From Apostichopus japonicus (Eukaryota > Echinodermata > Holothuroidea > Aspidochirotida > Stichopodidae): DNA of 64,000 nucleotides. The position numbers and the translations under genes are program-made. The DNA is taken from contig NC_092583.1 of assembly GCF_037975245.1 (NCBI RefSeq), positions 10,392,764 through 10,456,763 on the forward strand, read 5' to 3'. Positions 22,636 through 49,245 of this stretch are shown in pieces. The notes under the pieces were generated by a model. It did not search any database and was not told where the DNA came from. It was given only the letters and a program-made list of their open reading frames with translations. Positions within the stretch are counted from its first letter, which is position 1. The number at the start of each line of letters is the position of its first letter.

Positions 22636-25388
22636 CAAACTGCTATACAAGTCCACAGTAGTATCTTATAAGAGCCAAATTCAGAGCCATTAAAACTGCC
22701 ACAATTTTGAACACTAAATTATTCACTGCCTTTGAGATTGAGTTAGCAAACTTTGAGAGTGTCTGTAATATCTTATCTTTATTTCTCATCTTTTTTCTTC
22801 TTTTCCACATTTTAAATGAAAGCTTTTAAATTAAGATGACAATCATCATAAGTGAGGGTTGGTTGTTGTATTAAATGACAATATAGTGCTAACTCAAGTA
22901 AGGTTGCTTACTATGCTTTCTCATATGGTGGGAGAGAGGGAGGTTGGAGGGGGGGGGGGTGGGAGAAGTGATGTGGGATATGAACACTCCCTTCCCCCCT
23001 AACCTCACAGAAAAAAATTCAAAAGCATTTATTGTCACATCCTTGATGATAGACCTAACTATAGATCTAATTTATCATCTAAATATGCTTCAAATTGTAC
23101 CATTTGACATTTTGACATTTGTCTGGGAGAGGATTCACACTGCCCCCCCCTCCCCCCGCCGCTTGGGTTGTTGCCACAACCACAGAACCACACACTCTCC
23201 TTTATAAAATCCTGGATCTGACCCTGTACGGTATAACAATTTGATGCCACTTCGTTATCAACCTACTGGATGCACGATTCCCAAATATCTAGGAAATTAT
23301 CAAAATTGTTCTCATTCCCACTCTTGAATATTAGAGCATGTTTCTATCCGTCAGACGATATGATACATATACTGAATTAGTTAAAAGTGTATGACGTATA
23401 CAAAGTATCAAGTAGCATAAATTAGCAGGTTTAGCTAATGAGAAATGACACTTTGAACGGTGAATGAACTCTTTATGGTACTCATTGAGAAAAGAAAGCA
23501 CATTATACTGACAAGTGTAAAGCCGTTCCAACTTACAGGGAGGATAGCAGGTCCTGTCAGGTGTATTTTGAATCAAAATAGAAAATAGAAAATGGTAGAA
23601 TGTGACTAAATCTCGCTCAGGGGATCTGATCCAGATCTGATCCTCAACTCGAGATCAACTTCCTAGTGTGAAAGTTCTCGCACTCAGGTTCTGACCTCAA
23701 GAACTTAATCTATCTTTCAGGGGAGATCAGATCCGGAGATCGAATCAACAAGTATGAAAGCTCGGTGGATCACGGTGATCTCGGATCACGGGGATCCGGG
23801 GGGAACGCACTCATAGTCATCTTTATTTGCATAAAAAAAAACTTAATCTGTCATAATATATTCAGTATCAAAAATATATATCATTTGAGGTTTACCTAAA
23901 TCAGGACAACATGTCATTGTAAGTGAAGTGATGCAAATTTTGCACCAAAAAACGAGGAAAATGGGAGTCTTTTCAAAACTGGTACCTGACAAAGTTACTA
24001 TGCATCCGATTCATATTTCTGGTTTACCTGATGAAATCTGTTGACCCGAATCAACGATTCTTCCCTTGCTGAAACAGAGAGGCAAAACGTTGGAAACATA
24101 ATAATACTACAAGAAAAATAAAAATAAACCATGGTTTCAGATGTGTGTTGCTTTAAATTGTACATTACTTATTGCCTTTACAGTGGTTGTTTGCTTGATA
24201 TTCCTTTAAGCATATGCTCTGATGAACATGGGGAATAAAATCCAATTCTTTTAAATTGGCCTACATCTTGTGCTTCTCAATTTTTTTTTTACTTTTTCGT
24301 TTCTTTGCTTCTTTCTCTATTCGCAAATATTTTAAGACTCGTGAAGATGTTAAAAGGGAGCATTCTACATTACTGAGGGAGGATGTTAATCCTTTAGAGG
24401 CAGGAAAACGTGGCAGAGAGGAGTAGCTTTGTGTAAATGTCAAAACTGACAGCGAATAATCTAGAACAGAAAAAAAAAAAAAATTGAGAAATTAGGGACA
24501 ACATCAGGAACGGGAAACCGTCAATAAACCGTAGCATATTAACGGATGTCGTGGAATACACAAGTACAACCTCTCTCACTTAGATCGGAAAAATAGAATT
24601 ATTTGCTGATCGTTTCGAGAAAATCAGCAAAAAAGCTTAACTCGATATGGTGCATGGAAGGATGGCAAAACAGTCAAACGGATATGGACTCTGGCAGGAT
24701 AAATGATGTCAAAATTTACCAGGCATAGAATTTATAGATAGATACAACTAAAAGGATGACTTTAAAGGAGAATGTATGGTTTAGGGACGGGGAATGGAAA
24801 TGGGAAAAGGGGACAGGGAAAGGGAGGCAGGGAGAGGCAGACATTGAATTTTCAAATGGGTCATTCCACAATATGAGACAGTTTTGGTGTCCGGCCCTGA
24901 TACACTGTGAAGAATAAAGACATTGGCTTTGTAGTTACAGTAGGAATACAGCAGGGAGGCCAGTTCTCCTATTTATCTTTTGGGGGGGGGGGAAATAAGT
25001 TTGCAAACTTACATTCATGAGGTAATTAGTGGAGTATTCCTTAACACGCATTGCACATGTGCATTCCATACATTTTATCAATGTTTCATGCTTGGCTATT
25101 TCAGTATTAATTCCGGTATCTACCGATACCTGCCTTACTTCCCAGTCTCCACCCCCCCTCCCCCACCCTACTCCTTTTCCCAACCCCATTTGAGAAATCC
25201 TGGATCCATTACTGGACAGTATTTTTACTAAAAAGGAAAAAGGAACCATATAGGTATTATTTAAAGCAGAAGTGTTGGAGAACCCTAGATAATTCCTTAC
25301 ACAGAAGCTTAATACATAAAATACGAGTACAAAGAAAATCAAAAGGTATTCATTCACTACTTGGTGTTGAAAAACTGATCCTATTACA
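22636..25388. other. Non-coding stretch with a GATC-dense block
   Basis: It contains a G11 run near 22949, a MITE-like terminus CCTGGATCTGACCCTG at 23211-23226, a block at 23617-23805 unusually rich in GATC palindromes, and a purine-rich tract at 24780-24840. No gene was recognised. Confidence 0.6.
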
Positions 25389-25389
25389 T

Positions 25390-25934
25390 TACGAGTTCAA
25401 CCTGGTTAGCCCTCACCAGGCGCGTAGCCAAAGGGGGGGGGCGAAGGGGGCAGACGCCCCCCCACTTGAGCATATTTTTAAATTTTTTTTTTAGTGTTTT
25501 TATAATATATCGCTAGTATTTTCAAAAGAGAAAATGCTAAGATGCAACTTACAAGGCCTGGGAAGTGCCATTTCCAGCGATCTGGGAGGCATTTTCAGCC
25601 AAAATTTTATTGTACCCTTCGCGCCAACCATGGTGGCGCTATGCTTAGATAGTTTTGCAATGCTGAATCTACAGTTTCGCCCCTCCCTTGGCAAATTCCT
25701 GGCTACGCGCCTGGCCCTCACTTGGTTAACACCCGGGGGGGGGACATCTTCCTTATATTAGCTAATGAAGCAGCTGCAGCAGCAGGAATAAACTTTCACA
25801 AAAGAGCTTGAGGAGTAAGATAAGTGAGACAGCTTTGGTTAATTCATTAGATCACATGATACCCGGAAAGTGGCCAGGTTTTTTTCCGGGTATAATTCAA
25901 ACGTGGGCTAAACCGGGTTGAACTCGTAGTGAAT
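25390..25934. mobile_element. Older inverted-repeat element interrupted by a hAT MITE
   Basis: TTACGAGTTCAACCTGGTTA at about 25389-25409 is mirrored by GGGCTAAACCGGGTTGAACT then CGTAGTGAATG at about 25905-25935. The imperfect TIRs (roughly 22 of 26 bases) suggest an old MITE. The hAT MITE at 25417-25713 sits directly inside its left end. Confidence 0.5.
25417..25713. mobile_element. Complete hAT-type MITE with 8-bp target duplication
   Basis: 297 bp. The termini CAGGCGCGTAGCCA and TGGCTACGCGCCTG are exact reverse complements. The octamer GCCCTCAC is duplicated exactly on both sides (25409-25416 and 25714-25721). A G-rich then C-rich fold-back block follows the left terminus. It is non-coding. 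The perfect TIR and target duplication point to a fairly recent insertion. Confidence 0.93.
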
Positions 25935-28597
25935 GCTTCTGGACTGGGCTATGGCCTTACAGTGTTTCAGTTCCACGTTGGCCGTATTAATCCACAAGAC
26001 AGTAAATATTGACAGAAATGATTTCTTTCCATCGGGATAATAAGCTATATTTTATTGGGCTTTTCTTCTTGTTATATTCTTTACAACTTGTTGAGTTATT
26101 ACCTTTCATCTCATTTTAGCACATTTTCAGTAATTTTAACTAATATAATTTTTATGTCAAATATTCAAGAATCCATTAAACAGTTTGGAAATCGTTTGGC
26201 TGTGCTTCTGAAAACTTTTGTAATTATGATTAGTTTATATTACATTTCAAAAAAATTGTCAACTGTATTTATTTTAGGCCTGTAACTAAAGCGATCGGTA
26301 GTGTTTGTTACATCCATGTTTCACATCAACCACATACTACATTATATAATGTATTGTTACATTTGTCATAATAGGGCCCAAACTGATTTTTTAAGTAATG
26401 GTCCACAAACATTTTTGGGCCCATGACCCAGGATCTTCTATGAGGAATGAGCCACGACCAAACTGACCCCCCAAACTGTAGAATCTATGCTGCTAGCTTA
26501 GAATATGAACAATGATGTTACAAAAATAAAGTAATGGATCTCTTTATGCAAGCTCCTAAACCTGTAGAATTTTTTTTTGTTATGTCTGGAAAAATCTTGC
26601 CACTAACCCAAAATCTTTTGTGACCCCCTGCATGGTTTTTGACCCATATTTTGCTGGCTGTTGGTTTAAAGGCCATCATAACTATTGGCTAATAAATATG
26701 TGCATGCAACAACTTTTCATAGGCATTAATATCTTAAATTGTTGTGACTCTCCAAATTAGTTTTTTCATTAAAATTATTTGTTTCAAATGTCTCAATAAC
26801 GAGGGTATTAATACGATGCTTGTTGAACTTTAAACAACAGTGAGCAGTATCTGCTCTATAGCATATTGTGGGGAGTGGGTGTGGGGGGAGGTGGGGGTAG
26901 AAGAGGTGAGGAGGGGGTGCAACAACGATGACATTTCATACCTCAAAAAGAAAAAAAACCTTCTCCTTTTCAAAACAGATGTGAACAGTTTGCCTTGGCC
27001 GACTTCAATAGTCACAGCATATCTACCTAGGTCAAGACTAATTTGCATTTAACAATTGGGGCTGGAAATGTTTCCATCAATCAAATGAATAGCATTATCA
27101 CCAGCTGAGGTATTCACAATCTTTTGTGGTACTAAACACAACATGCATGCAACACAAGTTGCTCTGAAAGCACTTGCTATACATGGAAGGCAGCACTGTA
27201 TGGAAAATCAAGACCATTTTAGATGAAGCTAACGAAAATTACTAAAGTGAAGGCAGGTACCTCTGCACTTTTTTCCAGTTTTAATCTATACTTTTCCCTC
27301 AATATTGAGGTAAATCGATAGCCAGAAAGAAATGACTTTAAGTTGTGTTACTACCAGGGCATGCACAGGGAAAAGTCAATAATGATCGGTAATCAAATTG
27401 TGCACTGCAGTTCACCATGGAAACCTACTTATTACATTTGCCATTGTCCTTGGTTACAAACCGCTAAATGATTGAGTGATGGACAACAGAAATAGTACAC
27501 AGGATTGTGAACTATTTAGGAAACTTTTTCGTGTTCTAACATACGTGTACTTACATTCTGGTGAATGTACCAACGTACATGTTGGTACATTCTTGTATAA
27601 CGGAACAAAACGGAAGTGGGGGGGGAAGGGTTGGTCTGGGTTGAGGGTACAACAAAGAGATACAGGATGAAATGTCCGATTGGTAGCATATACTGTTGTC
27701 GGCTGAACTTACCAAGGATGCCAAGGGGGGGGGGGGGCTGAACTTATAAGGTATTGCCAATGGGAGGAACTGGACTTACAAGGGACAGCCAAGGCAGGGG
27801 AGGGGGGAATTACTTCAGTAAGGGTGAAGGGAGTGAAGCTTTTTAACAGTTTCAGCATTATCACATATTTCTTGCCGTCTCATACTTCCTCAGAATGAAC
27901 CTGGTTTCTTCTAGATATTCTTTAGAAATTGTAGGGGAGAGTGGGGTGGTGGGGAGGGGGGTGGGATAAGAAATTCCCCCATCCGTCCCAATTAGAGCCT
28001 TTGAATAAAAGTAATGTAGAACAGAACAGAGATGGATCCAGTGGAGATGGGATGATAAATCTAGGTTGATGTTACAACAGCCTTTGAAGGTAGAGTGATA
28101 TGTCAAACCACTTAATTGAAATATAAACAACAACAAAAACATTACATGATATTTTCATTACTCTAGTCCATCTATCTCAATCACCATGTACTGTGACACT
28201 GTGTTAAAAATAGGAAGCTGAGGGGGCTGCAGCCAGGTTTAGTACTTCTCTGAACACTCATCAAAAAGAAAAGGCTTGATAAAAGCAGGTGTTCCTCCAA
28301 GATCATCACATGGCTAGAGTTTCAAATGAGCTTCTATTGGGTTTCTAACCCTTGGGAGTTACTAGACTAAACGAAACATCCACAATATATCTTAACTTTG
28401 CTTTAAATTATGCTAATAAAGTACACATAAAAGGAGGGTATTGCTAAAAATGTTGAAAATACCAACCATACTCAGGCTACTTATATCATACTTGCATTGA
28501 TCATAAATGCTACCATATCATATCATGTATGACCTCATAGTTACTAGTCTCAGTGGCACGACTGGCTTAACAAGAAATTTAGCCGTAGGGGTTTCAT

Positions 28598-28678
28598 GGG
28601 GGGGGGGGAGAGATAGAGGAAGGGGGTAGAGGAGGGGGGAGAGGTAGAGGAAGGGGGAGAGGTAGAGGAAGGGGGGAC
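28598..28678 (+). repeat. G-rich minisatellite (potential G-quadruplex)
   Basis: Tandem units close to GAGGTAGAGGAAGGGGGA after a G10 run. Four or more G-runs fall within 80 bases, so quadruplex formation is possible. Confidence 0.85.
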
Positions 28679-30014
28679 TTTTGCATACTGACCAGCCTTA
28701 AACTAAATCTCTTCATAGAAAAGAATAAATTATTATCATAAATTTCTATTTACTTTAGACAAAAATAAAGAAAACAAGGGAAGAAAGGCAAAATTAATAA
28801 TTTACTTGCTTTATTTTTCGATGACTCCAACCAAAATATAACTTCCTTCTTGGAAAAATATCATACATATTGCAGATTTTTTAAATACAGTCACTAATAA
28901 CTAATGATATTTCCTGTTTTCAGAGCACAGACATACTTTCAAACTCTTATTAAAGTTAACCCCCTCACTGAAGCAATTTTTATGTATATTTAAATTGTAC
29001 ACAAAAGTATAACTAAAATTATAAAGAGAGAGAGGGGGTACAGCTAGATGCTGACATTTCAAATAAACCCTCAAATTGACTTTTTCGTACACAAGGTTTT
29101 CAAGAATTGATATCTATTCACAGTTTTACCATAAAATAGTAGCTTGCTCTCTACGATTTATTGACAATAGATGATCCTAAAGAAACCATGTTTTGTCAAC
29201 AGTAGTGTTATGTAGTAGGGATAATACTGTTCTGCTTTATCTCACTTACATCACTTACATCACCAAATGTTTTATTAAATCAATAATCAGAAATAAGCTG
29301 CATGAAAACTTCTATTTGCTCCTTTTTTTTACATAAATCTGAGAAGAAATGTGAATTTTTAGAAATCACAATCTGAAAGATTTTATTATGAAAATGAAAG
29401 AAATTGTCAGTTTGTTGCTTTGTTCTAGCTTGATACAAGCAATCAGTAACCTTTCCCCCATATCATCTTCACCCTTCTCCCATCCTTCTCCCTCCCTCAG
29501 CCCGACCTTCCCTCCCTCAGTCCCTCCTTCCCCCCATTCTTGCCTCCATCCCTCCCATCAATTCCCCTTCCCTCACTGCCTCCCTTTCCTACCCATTTCC
29601 CTTTTCTTCATTCCATTTCTGTCTGTGCATTACATTCACCTATACACATGTGTGATTTAGCTGTCCAAGTCTGTTTCTATTGCAAATAGGATGTGATCAT
29701 GCTTTAACAACTCACAAAACATGACACAGAAGCATTATACAGAATGTATCTTAGTAGTTTGACAGCCTTTAATGGCAGCAAACAAATTTCAGGTCTATTA
29801 AACAGTTGAGTTGAAATATTCCACACAGCATATAACAGGGGTGGCCAAACCAAGTGTCACCACTTGCCACATACAGACTCATTGACATTTAAATGTACTG
29901 CTTACTCACAAAGATAACTCAAGCTCTTTTTTTTTCTTACATCACAATTATATATGAAAGGTAAATAGACTACTCTCTTAATGTCTTGCAGCTCCCCAAC
30001 ATCTGAAGTTTATG

Positions 30015-30017
<3 letters not shown>

Positions 30018-30046
<29 letters not shown>
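30018..30046. repeat. (TA)n microsatellite
   Basis: Simple TA array. Confidence 0.95.
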
Positions 30047-30049
<3 letters not shown>

Positions 30050-33000
30050 AGTGAAAAAGAATAATTAAAAATGTTTGAGAAGACCATAATAAGTAACAAA
30101 AAAAAAGAAGAAATCATAAACAAACAACAGGTATAAGGGTGGTGGACCCTCATCTAAATAAAAAATAATTAAAAATCAAAAGTAGGCTGATTTATTAGTA
30201 ATACAAAGTACTGATCGATTTCATCTCCATGATTCATTTCTACTCCTTCTCCAGTGCTCTATTTACCTCATTTCAGCATTTCTCAATAGCGCCCCCATTT
30301 TCACGGTTTACCTGGTTCATATGGCAATTCCCTTAATAAGAGTAATGTGCTTTTAACTTTTTGGATTTCTAAATCATAAGAATACCATACCTTAAACTCA
30401 ACTTCACCCCAAATTGCTCACTTTCCTGCCATGTTATTAACTGTGTAAACTTGCACAAGTTGACGTTTTATTTCACTCTTGTAACTTAAATCCATTTTTA
30501 AGTAATTCCTCTACAGGTTTGGTTTAACTCGCCGACCAAAACTCAAAGAGCTGTTTGAAAAAGTCCTTAGTATAGCCCCATAATATTCTTTAAAGTCAAA
30601 TAGCCATCACCGAAAAGTTCACTGCCAGAATTTAATAAAGGCTTCTCAAGTTTAATTTAATTCCCTCCTGGAAATATTGTCACTTTTTTTTGGTCTCTGA
30701 ATCAACTCCAGCATGGACAGAGTTCAGCAACGTAGACCTCTACTTCTAAATTTCTCACTGCACTACATTTGAAAAGTCGTCCACCAATTAATAGTCACAG
30801 ATCGTAAATTAAGAGGAAAGAAAACTTATACAATAACCAATTTCAAATTTACAAATGGTTTCATATTTTTTTTTTTCACAAGAGAAAAGAGGCAAAGAAT
30901 AATGCACCAATTTAACCGACTTTCTCTTTTGTGAGTAAAGAAAGATAAATTGACTCTTAATCTTCTCTAAAATTTTGCAAATATTGAAAAAAGCGATAAT
31001 AAATAGGATGAGGACAGCTTTTCTGAACAAGAAAATAAATTACTAACGAAATAATACCAGATTACAAAGAAAAGTAACATTAAGCACAGTAGCTCTTAAC
31101 AGAACAAGAAAGGTTAAATTAACATTGCACACTTTACTGAGAAGATTCTCTCTCAAAATAAAATTTCAGATGTATCGAATGCATAGAGCTTTGTCATCAG
31201 TTACAATTTCCACATCTTAGTTAAAGTTAATTAGAAATTAGAAAATGAATTAGATAGGTAATTTCTTGTAGAATCCGAGATGGTCGACTTATTTGCAGTT
31301 ATTAAGGAAGGTCAACTTAAGAGGTATCAAGTGATGAAAGAGGGATCTCACTTATGGGTGCAAAGTGCCTTTAGTGGTCCACAGTCCATTTTGGGGACTA
31401 TTCTAGAATATTTCAAGGTTAATACTGCATCACTGTAAATAACCCCTGATCTCTGAATAAGAGGCAGGTTTGTCGACTTGGTCATCATCATCATTCAGAA
31501 TATAAAAAAAATACAATTTATGATGTATGATGAGGAGAAAATAAGAAATACTTGCAAACAAACAGGAATTATTTAAAAAGAGAATTGAACAGAAATGTAT
31601 ATGCAACTGAAGAACAATACTTTCATGAGTTGAAAATAGTTAGAACAAAAAACAAAATTCCTGAAACTCGTTTTGCACTGGAATCAATGCCCGCCCATTC
31701 AAGAGACTTTTCCAATTGAAAGAAAGATTCAAACCGTCCATCCAAGTGGTGGGTTTTTTTTTTTTTTTTTTGGTTTTTTTTCTGTGAAAATGTCTGCGGA
31801 ATTCTCCTTCAACTGAGGTGAAGGGATTTTTCCCACAGACCAACTCGTCTAGTACTACCATCTTTATAAACCTTGAGTTATGCACTGAAAGAACAGAATT
31901 TTGTTCTAAAAGCACAAGAAATTCAAGGTAGTTTAACCTATGTTAATATAAATTTGTCTGACAAGTTTCATTTCTGCATCTCTCATGAATGAAGCACAGG
32001 CAAGAGGCAGAGAGTCGAGTATGTCAACGTAGAGACGTTACAGAGTATACTGTATGGAAAGTGACATACAACATTGAAAGGCCTTTTAATACATATTTTA
32101 TGCGCCACAGACAAAGGCTTAGAGAGCTGCCTGCAGAGTTTCTGCTCTGATGTCCTTCTCTGTGTTTAGAGAGGACACATTTACGCTGAATGGAATTCAA
32201 AATCTTGCCTTTAAGGTTTACCGCAAGTGGAAATCATTTCGAAACTAACCGTGAAGGAAGAAACCACATTTACGGATGTGAATTTTCTCGTCCCATGTTT
32301 ATCAGCTTTACAAAGTCAGAAGTCTCGAAGACAATCCACCTCTCACTTTAGAGAACATGACTAACAAAACAGGTAAAGAAGAAATCTAAAAAGATTTTTT
32401 AATTTTTGAAGTTTAAGTCACCAGGGAGAATCGATTCTCTTCATTAAAATATCAAACAATGCTTGCAAAACTGCCATCAGGTGTGATTAAGAAGCGATTT
32501 ATTAGGTTCCCTAGTAGATCCTTCAGACTTCTTCTTTTCCAAAAATTTACATGTATAAGAACTAACGTGGCCCCGGAGAAAAGCCGTAAGCAAAACCATG
32601 AGAGTATCGAGGGTGGAATATAAACCAGAGTATATTGCTCATTTTAATTTTCCTGGGATTATCAACTAGAGAGAGGCTGTAGGGATAGGCACCTTACATT
32701 TTCTGTCTTTAATTTTGTCAAGTTCGTTTATAACCTGAAGGAGTAGAAGGCTTCTTTTATTACTTTCCAAATACAAACAGTGTTTTTATCTGATAATAAT
32801 TATCAGCATGTTTACATTAAAGCAGTATTTTGATTGGAATTTTTATAATTAAAAAAGTGCCACATCCTGGTCGTTATTAAAATCCTATTACAAGGTATGT
32901 CCTTAGTTTGGACAGTTTCATTGCAAATAATGGAACATTTTGAACATAGTTGAACATTTTGGAGTTTGCCAGTGTTATTTTAAAAGTATCCAAGCAAGGA

Positions 33001-33301
33001 AATATTAATATCTATTGATATTAATAGAATCAAATGCATTTATTAATGGCTCACAAACCTTTACTTGGTCAAATAGTCTGATTTTGGAGTAACAAACCCA
33101 GTAGGCTTGGAGAATTGTCGACTAAATGCAAAACACTGCTTTAAAACACAATCGATTCGTTCACTCACTCTGTGAAATAGTGTTTGTGGAGGCAAAAGTT
33201 TGGCGAGACTTTAGACATGGTGACTCATAGACAACACAGAGATTCATTTTTAAAGCTAAAATCATGATCAATTTAACACATGATAGTGGGATGTTTCTTA
33301 T

Positions 33302-33302
<1 letters not shown>

Positions 33303-33333
<31 letters not shown>
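33303..33333. repeat. (CT)n microsatellite
   Basis: Perfect CT array, about 15 repeats, in the probable 3' flank or UTR of the kinase gene. Confidence 0.95.
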
Positions 33334-33336
<3 letters not shown>

Positions 33337-34104
33337 CTGTTATTTCTTAGACAAGGCGTATCCTTAAACCACACAACAGACGAACTTTGATTATCAGAAG
33401 ACCAATCATATCTTGTGAATCGTTGAACAGTTTTAATGACTGCGGGTGAAATCCACGATTAGCTGTCTGTAAACCAAACTTTATAAATGGACAAAAGTGT
33501 AATCCGTAATCCACACAAAATCTAGGTGGCAAGTGACTATTTTTCAAGACACAATGACAGCTAACCTGGTTGTTTGCTTGTAACCCCCCCCCCCCCAAAA
33601 AAAAAAGAAACGTGTGGCGGAAATGATTGCCTAAACATTGAAGCAAAAACTGTTAACAGAATGTAGCATTTGCGTAGAAAGATTGATGATACAACAAAAC
33701 CAAAAATTTGACAGGAAAAAAACCCCCCCAAAAAACAGAAAAACGGTGAGATCTTGAACCGAATAGGCGATGTTAAGTGGAAGGTAACTGGTGTGGTTAG
33801 TCAGAAGATTCGTCAGTAGATTCGTCCAAAACAAGGCGACTAGAATCTGCTATGAAACATCGCACGGTTAGTCACAAACCAGCAACAAGCTTTAGGCTGA
33901 CTCAAATTGGTGAACAGCTGATGATAGCAACAACGTGTAACCAGATTCGGCACTGGATTAGTTGCCGTGAAACACAACGAGAGGTCTCAACACAAAACAA
34001 GGTAAACAATGACCTCTGGGCTGACTCACTCAGTCTGAAGAACTGATGACTTCAGTGGTGGGTTTAAGTACCCTCTTCGGGGTCGTGAGAAAGATGGCCA
34101 CCTC

Positions 34105-46587
<12,483 letters not shown>

Positions 46588-48409
46588 CTGTTGAAAAGGT
46601 AAAAAAGAAAAAATTAAATCTTGATTATCAGGATGGACAGGGTATAGTAAGCTGTGGAAATATCAAACCAATATTCACAATATTTGAAAGACATGTATCT
46701 ATATATTTTGACAAGCTGAATAATTTCTTTTTGAAACCTTTTTGATTATTGGTAGACTCAAAGTGTTTAATAGTACGAGCAATTGGATGACAAAGTGAAT
46801 CGCTAATCACTAGCATCAGTTGGGGGGAGGGGAGGGGAGGCAAGAGGAAGTGAGGGATCTTACTGTGGGAGAATTTCTCCTAACCTGCAGAGGACTACTT
46901 ACTAAACAAATTACAAACATTCTGATAGCCTCACTCGCTATCCTTTGGTGTGACATCTAACATTTCAAGTAAATCAAAACATTTCAGTGAATACAACACA
47001 GACACTACTCAATTAGCAAACTGCATTTAAAAGCTTTCCAGGAATGAACGAACATTAATCAATTCATCAAGAGGATGTACTGGAATCAGAGAGGTTCCTT
47101 AGAGACAGGGATATCAAAATTTTGAGCAAAAATTAACTGTGGAAGCCTACATACATGAGTAAGTATGCGGTATAGTTCTGAGTTACGAGACTTTCATGAT
47201 CGGAAGGGGGAAGAGGGAAGAGGGAGAGGTTTTAAAACAGTTTCAATGTGTATGTTAGGTGGCATCCTGTTTTTAAGCTAAATGTCATGTAACGTTCAGA
47301 ATTATTTCCTTTAATATTTGATTGGTCATATTTTAACCAAAAAAAATAAATAGAAATAGAAACATTTTTTATACTTCAGGGGGAAGGCTGCACTTGATTT
47401 ACTCATAAGATCATAACGACCAGACTATTAGGGCTGTAAACAATTTAACAGTTTTGATTGGCTATCAGTCGTTGCCAATCGCCAACTGTGAAACAGATTT
47501 TCTGTATTTCATTTTTTTGCTCCGGAAGAACGAACTATGTCAATATTTATCATTTGAGAATAAATACACACAATAATATTAATCTATCCTTTCCAGTTTT
47601 TGTTTGTTCTCTCGCTTTTCCTTCAGCCTGATTGTATAGGAGGGTTAGCTACCAGTTCTAAGGTATAGTATGTCAGGTATTGATTAACCTCGCGTGGGCT
47701 TATTACTTCCTGTTAGGGCTAGATGATGTCACGCTATACCTCAAGAAATGCAATTAGATCCTTTTTCACAGTGCAGTGAATGTTTGCCAGATGTGCACTT
47801 TTTTGAAATACAAGGCCTCTAAATATTACACTTCTACATAACTTGAAAAAATGAGGATTTTTTTTTTATAAACATTTAGTTTTAAACTGTGGTCTTATTT
47901 TTCACGTTACAAGGGATACATTATGTCTGTGTCTTTTGCGACAACTCTATTGCACAGCACCATTATCCTTAAAACACCATTAAACACATGCCCCCCCCTT
48001 CACCCACTTCCCCCTCCCTAAAAAAAAATCACCAAATAAGATGTTTGCCTTAGTTTACTCCATATAAACTATGAGGGTGAACTTGTCAATGATAAGTCCC
48101 TGTAACCTTTTCCAAAGTTAGGACCAAATAAGACCAAAGTTGTAATAAAATCCAAAAATTCAATTGTTCTGCTTAGAAATCCCAGACAACATTTATGGGA
48201 TGGATACATATCAAACATTTTACAAGTTTATTAAACCAATATTGGTCATCACATGCAGAGAGATTTACTCATCAAAATTGCACTTAGATATTAACAACCT
48301 TGAAAAGCCAAACTAAGATATTAACCTTGGCTTATTACCAAGTTTTAGTCTAGACGTGATTGATTTATTAAACTTTGTTAGGTCATTGAAATTCTAGCTG
48401 GTGGGGTGT
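46588..48409. other. Intronic or 5'-flanking sequence of the kinase gene
   Basis: No exon with a phase-0 donor that fits the start of the CDK14/15 series was recognised. It is AT-rich, with short purine tracts near 46820 and 47210. Confidence 0.6.
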
Positions 48410-49245
48410 AGAGAAATGCAGGTGTTTGTAATGCGCTTGCAGCAGCTGCACGATATATGTAGTATGAATACAATAGTGTGAATACAACAGTATTGATACA
48501 ACAGTATGAATACAACGTATGAATAGAAGTACAGTGAGTACAATGAGTACCAATACTACAGAAAAATCTCAATCTTTAACATAATGCATGTGCTTGTATG
48601 CGCTTGTAGCAGCTGCACGATATAAGTAGTATTAATACAACAGTATGAATACAACAGTATGAATACAACAGTATGAATACAACAGTATGAATACAGCAGT
48701 ATGAATATGAATACAATGAGTACCAATACTACAGAAAAATCTCAAGCTTTTACATAATGCATGTGCTTGTATGCGCTTGTAGCAGCTGCACGATATAAGT
48801 AGTATTAATACAACAGTATGAATACAACAGTATGAATACAACAGTATGAATATGAATACAGTGAGTACAATGAGTATCAATACTACAGAAAAATCTCAAG
48901 CTTTTATATAATCCATGTGCTTGTATGCGCTTGTAGCAGCTGCACGATATAAGTAGTATCAATACAACAGTATGAATACAACAGTATGAATATGAATACA
49001 GTGAGTACAATGAGTATCAATACTACAGAAAAATCTCAAGCTTTTACATAATCCATGTGCTTGTATGCGCTTGTAGCAGCTGCACGATATATGTAGTATC
49101 AATACAACAGTATGAATACAACAGTATGAATACAACAGTATGAATACAGCAGTATGAATATGAGTACAAAAGTATGAGTACTAGATGTCCACCTTGGTAT
49201 GAGTACCAATACTTCAGAAAAATCTAAAGCTTTTTACATAATGCA
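48410..49245. repeat. Nested minisatellite, 140-173 bp units with inner 14-mers
   Basis: Five units share AGCAGCTGCACGATAT (starts 48441, 48608, 48781, 48935, 49075; spacings 167, 173, 154, 140). Each unit contains one to five copies of the 14-mer TATGAATACAACAG plus GAGTACCAATAC and AATCTCAAGCTTTT blocks. Unit length varies with the number of inner 14-mers, so two levels of slippage are visible. Cys/Ile-rich open frames here are artefacts. Confidence 0.93.

Larger units (their letters stand above)
25935..34104. other. Non-coding stretch downstream of the kinase gene
   Basis: About 8 kb without a recognised gene. It contains G-rich tracts (26870-26920, 27940-27965, 28598-28678), a C-rich tract (29455-29590), a (TA)n array at 30018-30046 and a (CT)n array at 33303-33333. 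The last kilobase is probably 3' UTR of the CDK14/15 gene. The open frame at 29388-29660 is Ser/Pro low complexity. Confidence 0.55.

Noticed and set aside
22068-22693. Six long open frames (82-198 codons)
   Set aside because: All derive from the stop-free 24-bp satellite; there are no gene signals and frames on both strands are equally open.
29388-29660. 90-codon frame with a signal-like start and Ser/Pro repeats
   Set aside because: Compositional product of a C-rich tract; no splice or poly(A) evidence.
33347-33834. Minus-strand open frames downstream of the kinase stop
   Set aside because: They fall in probable 3' UTR, span homopolymers, and show no splice signals or recognisable domains.
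48378-49010. Cys/Ile-rich minus-strand open frames
   Set aside because: They are translations of the nested minisatellite.
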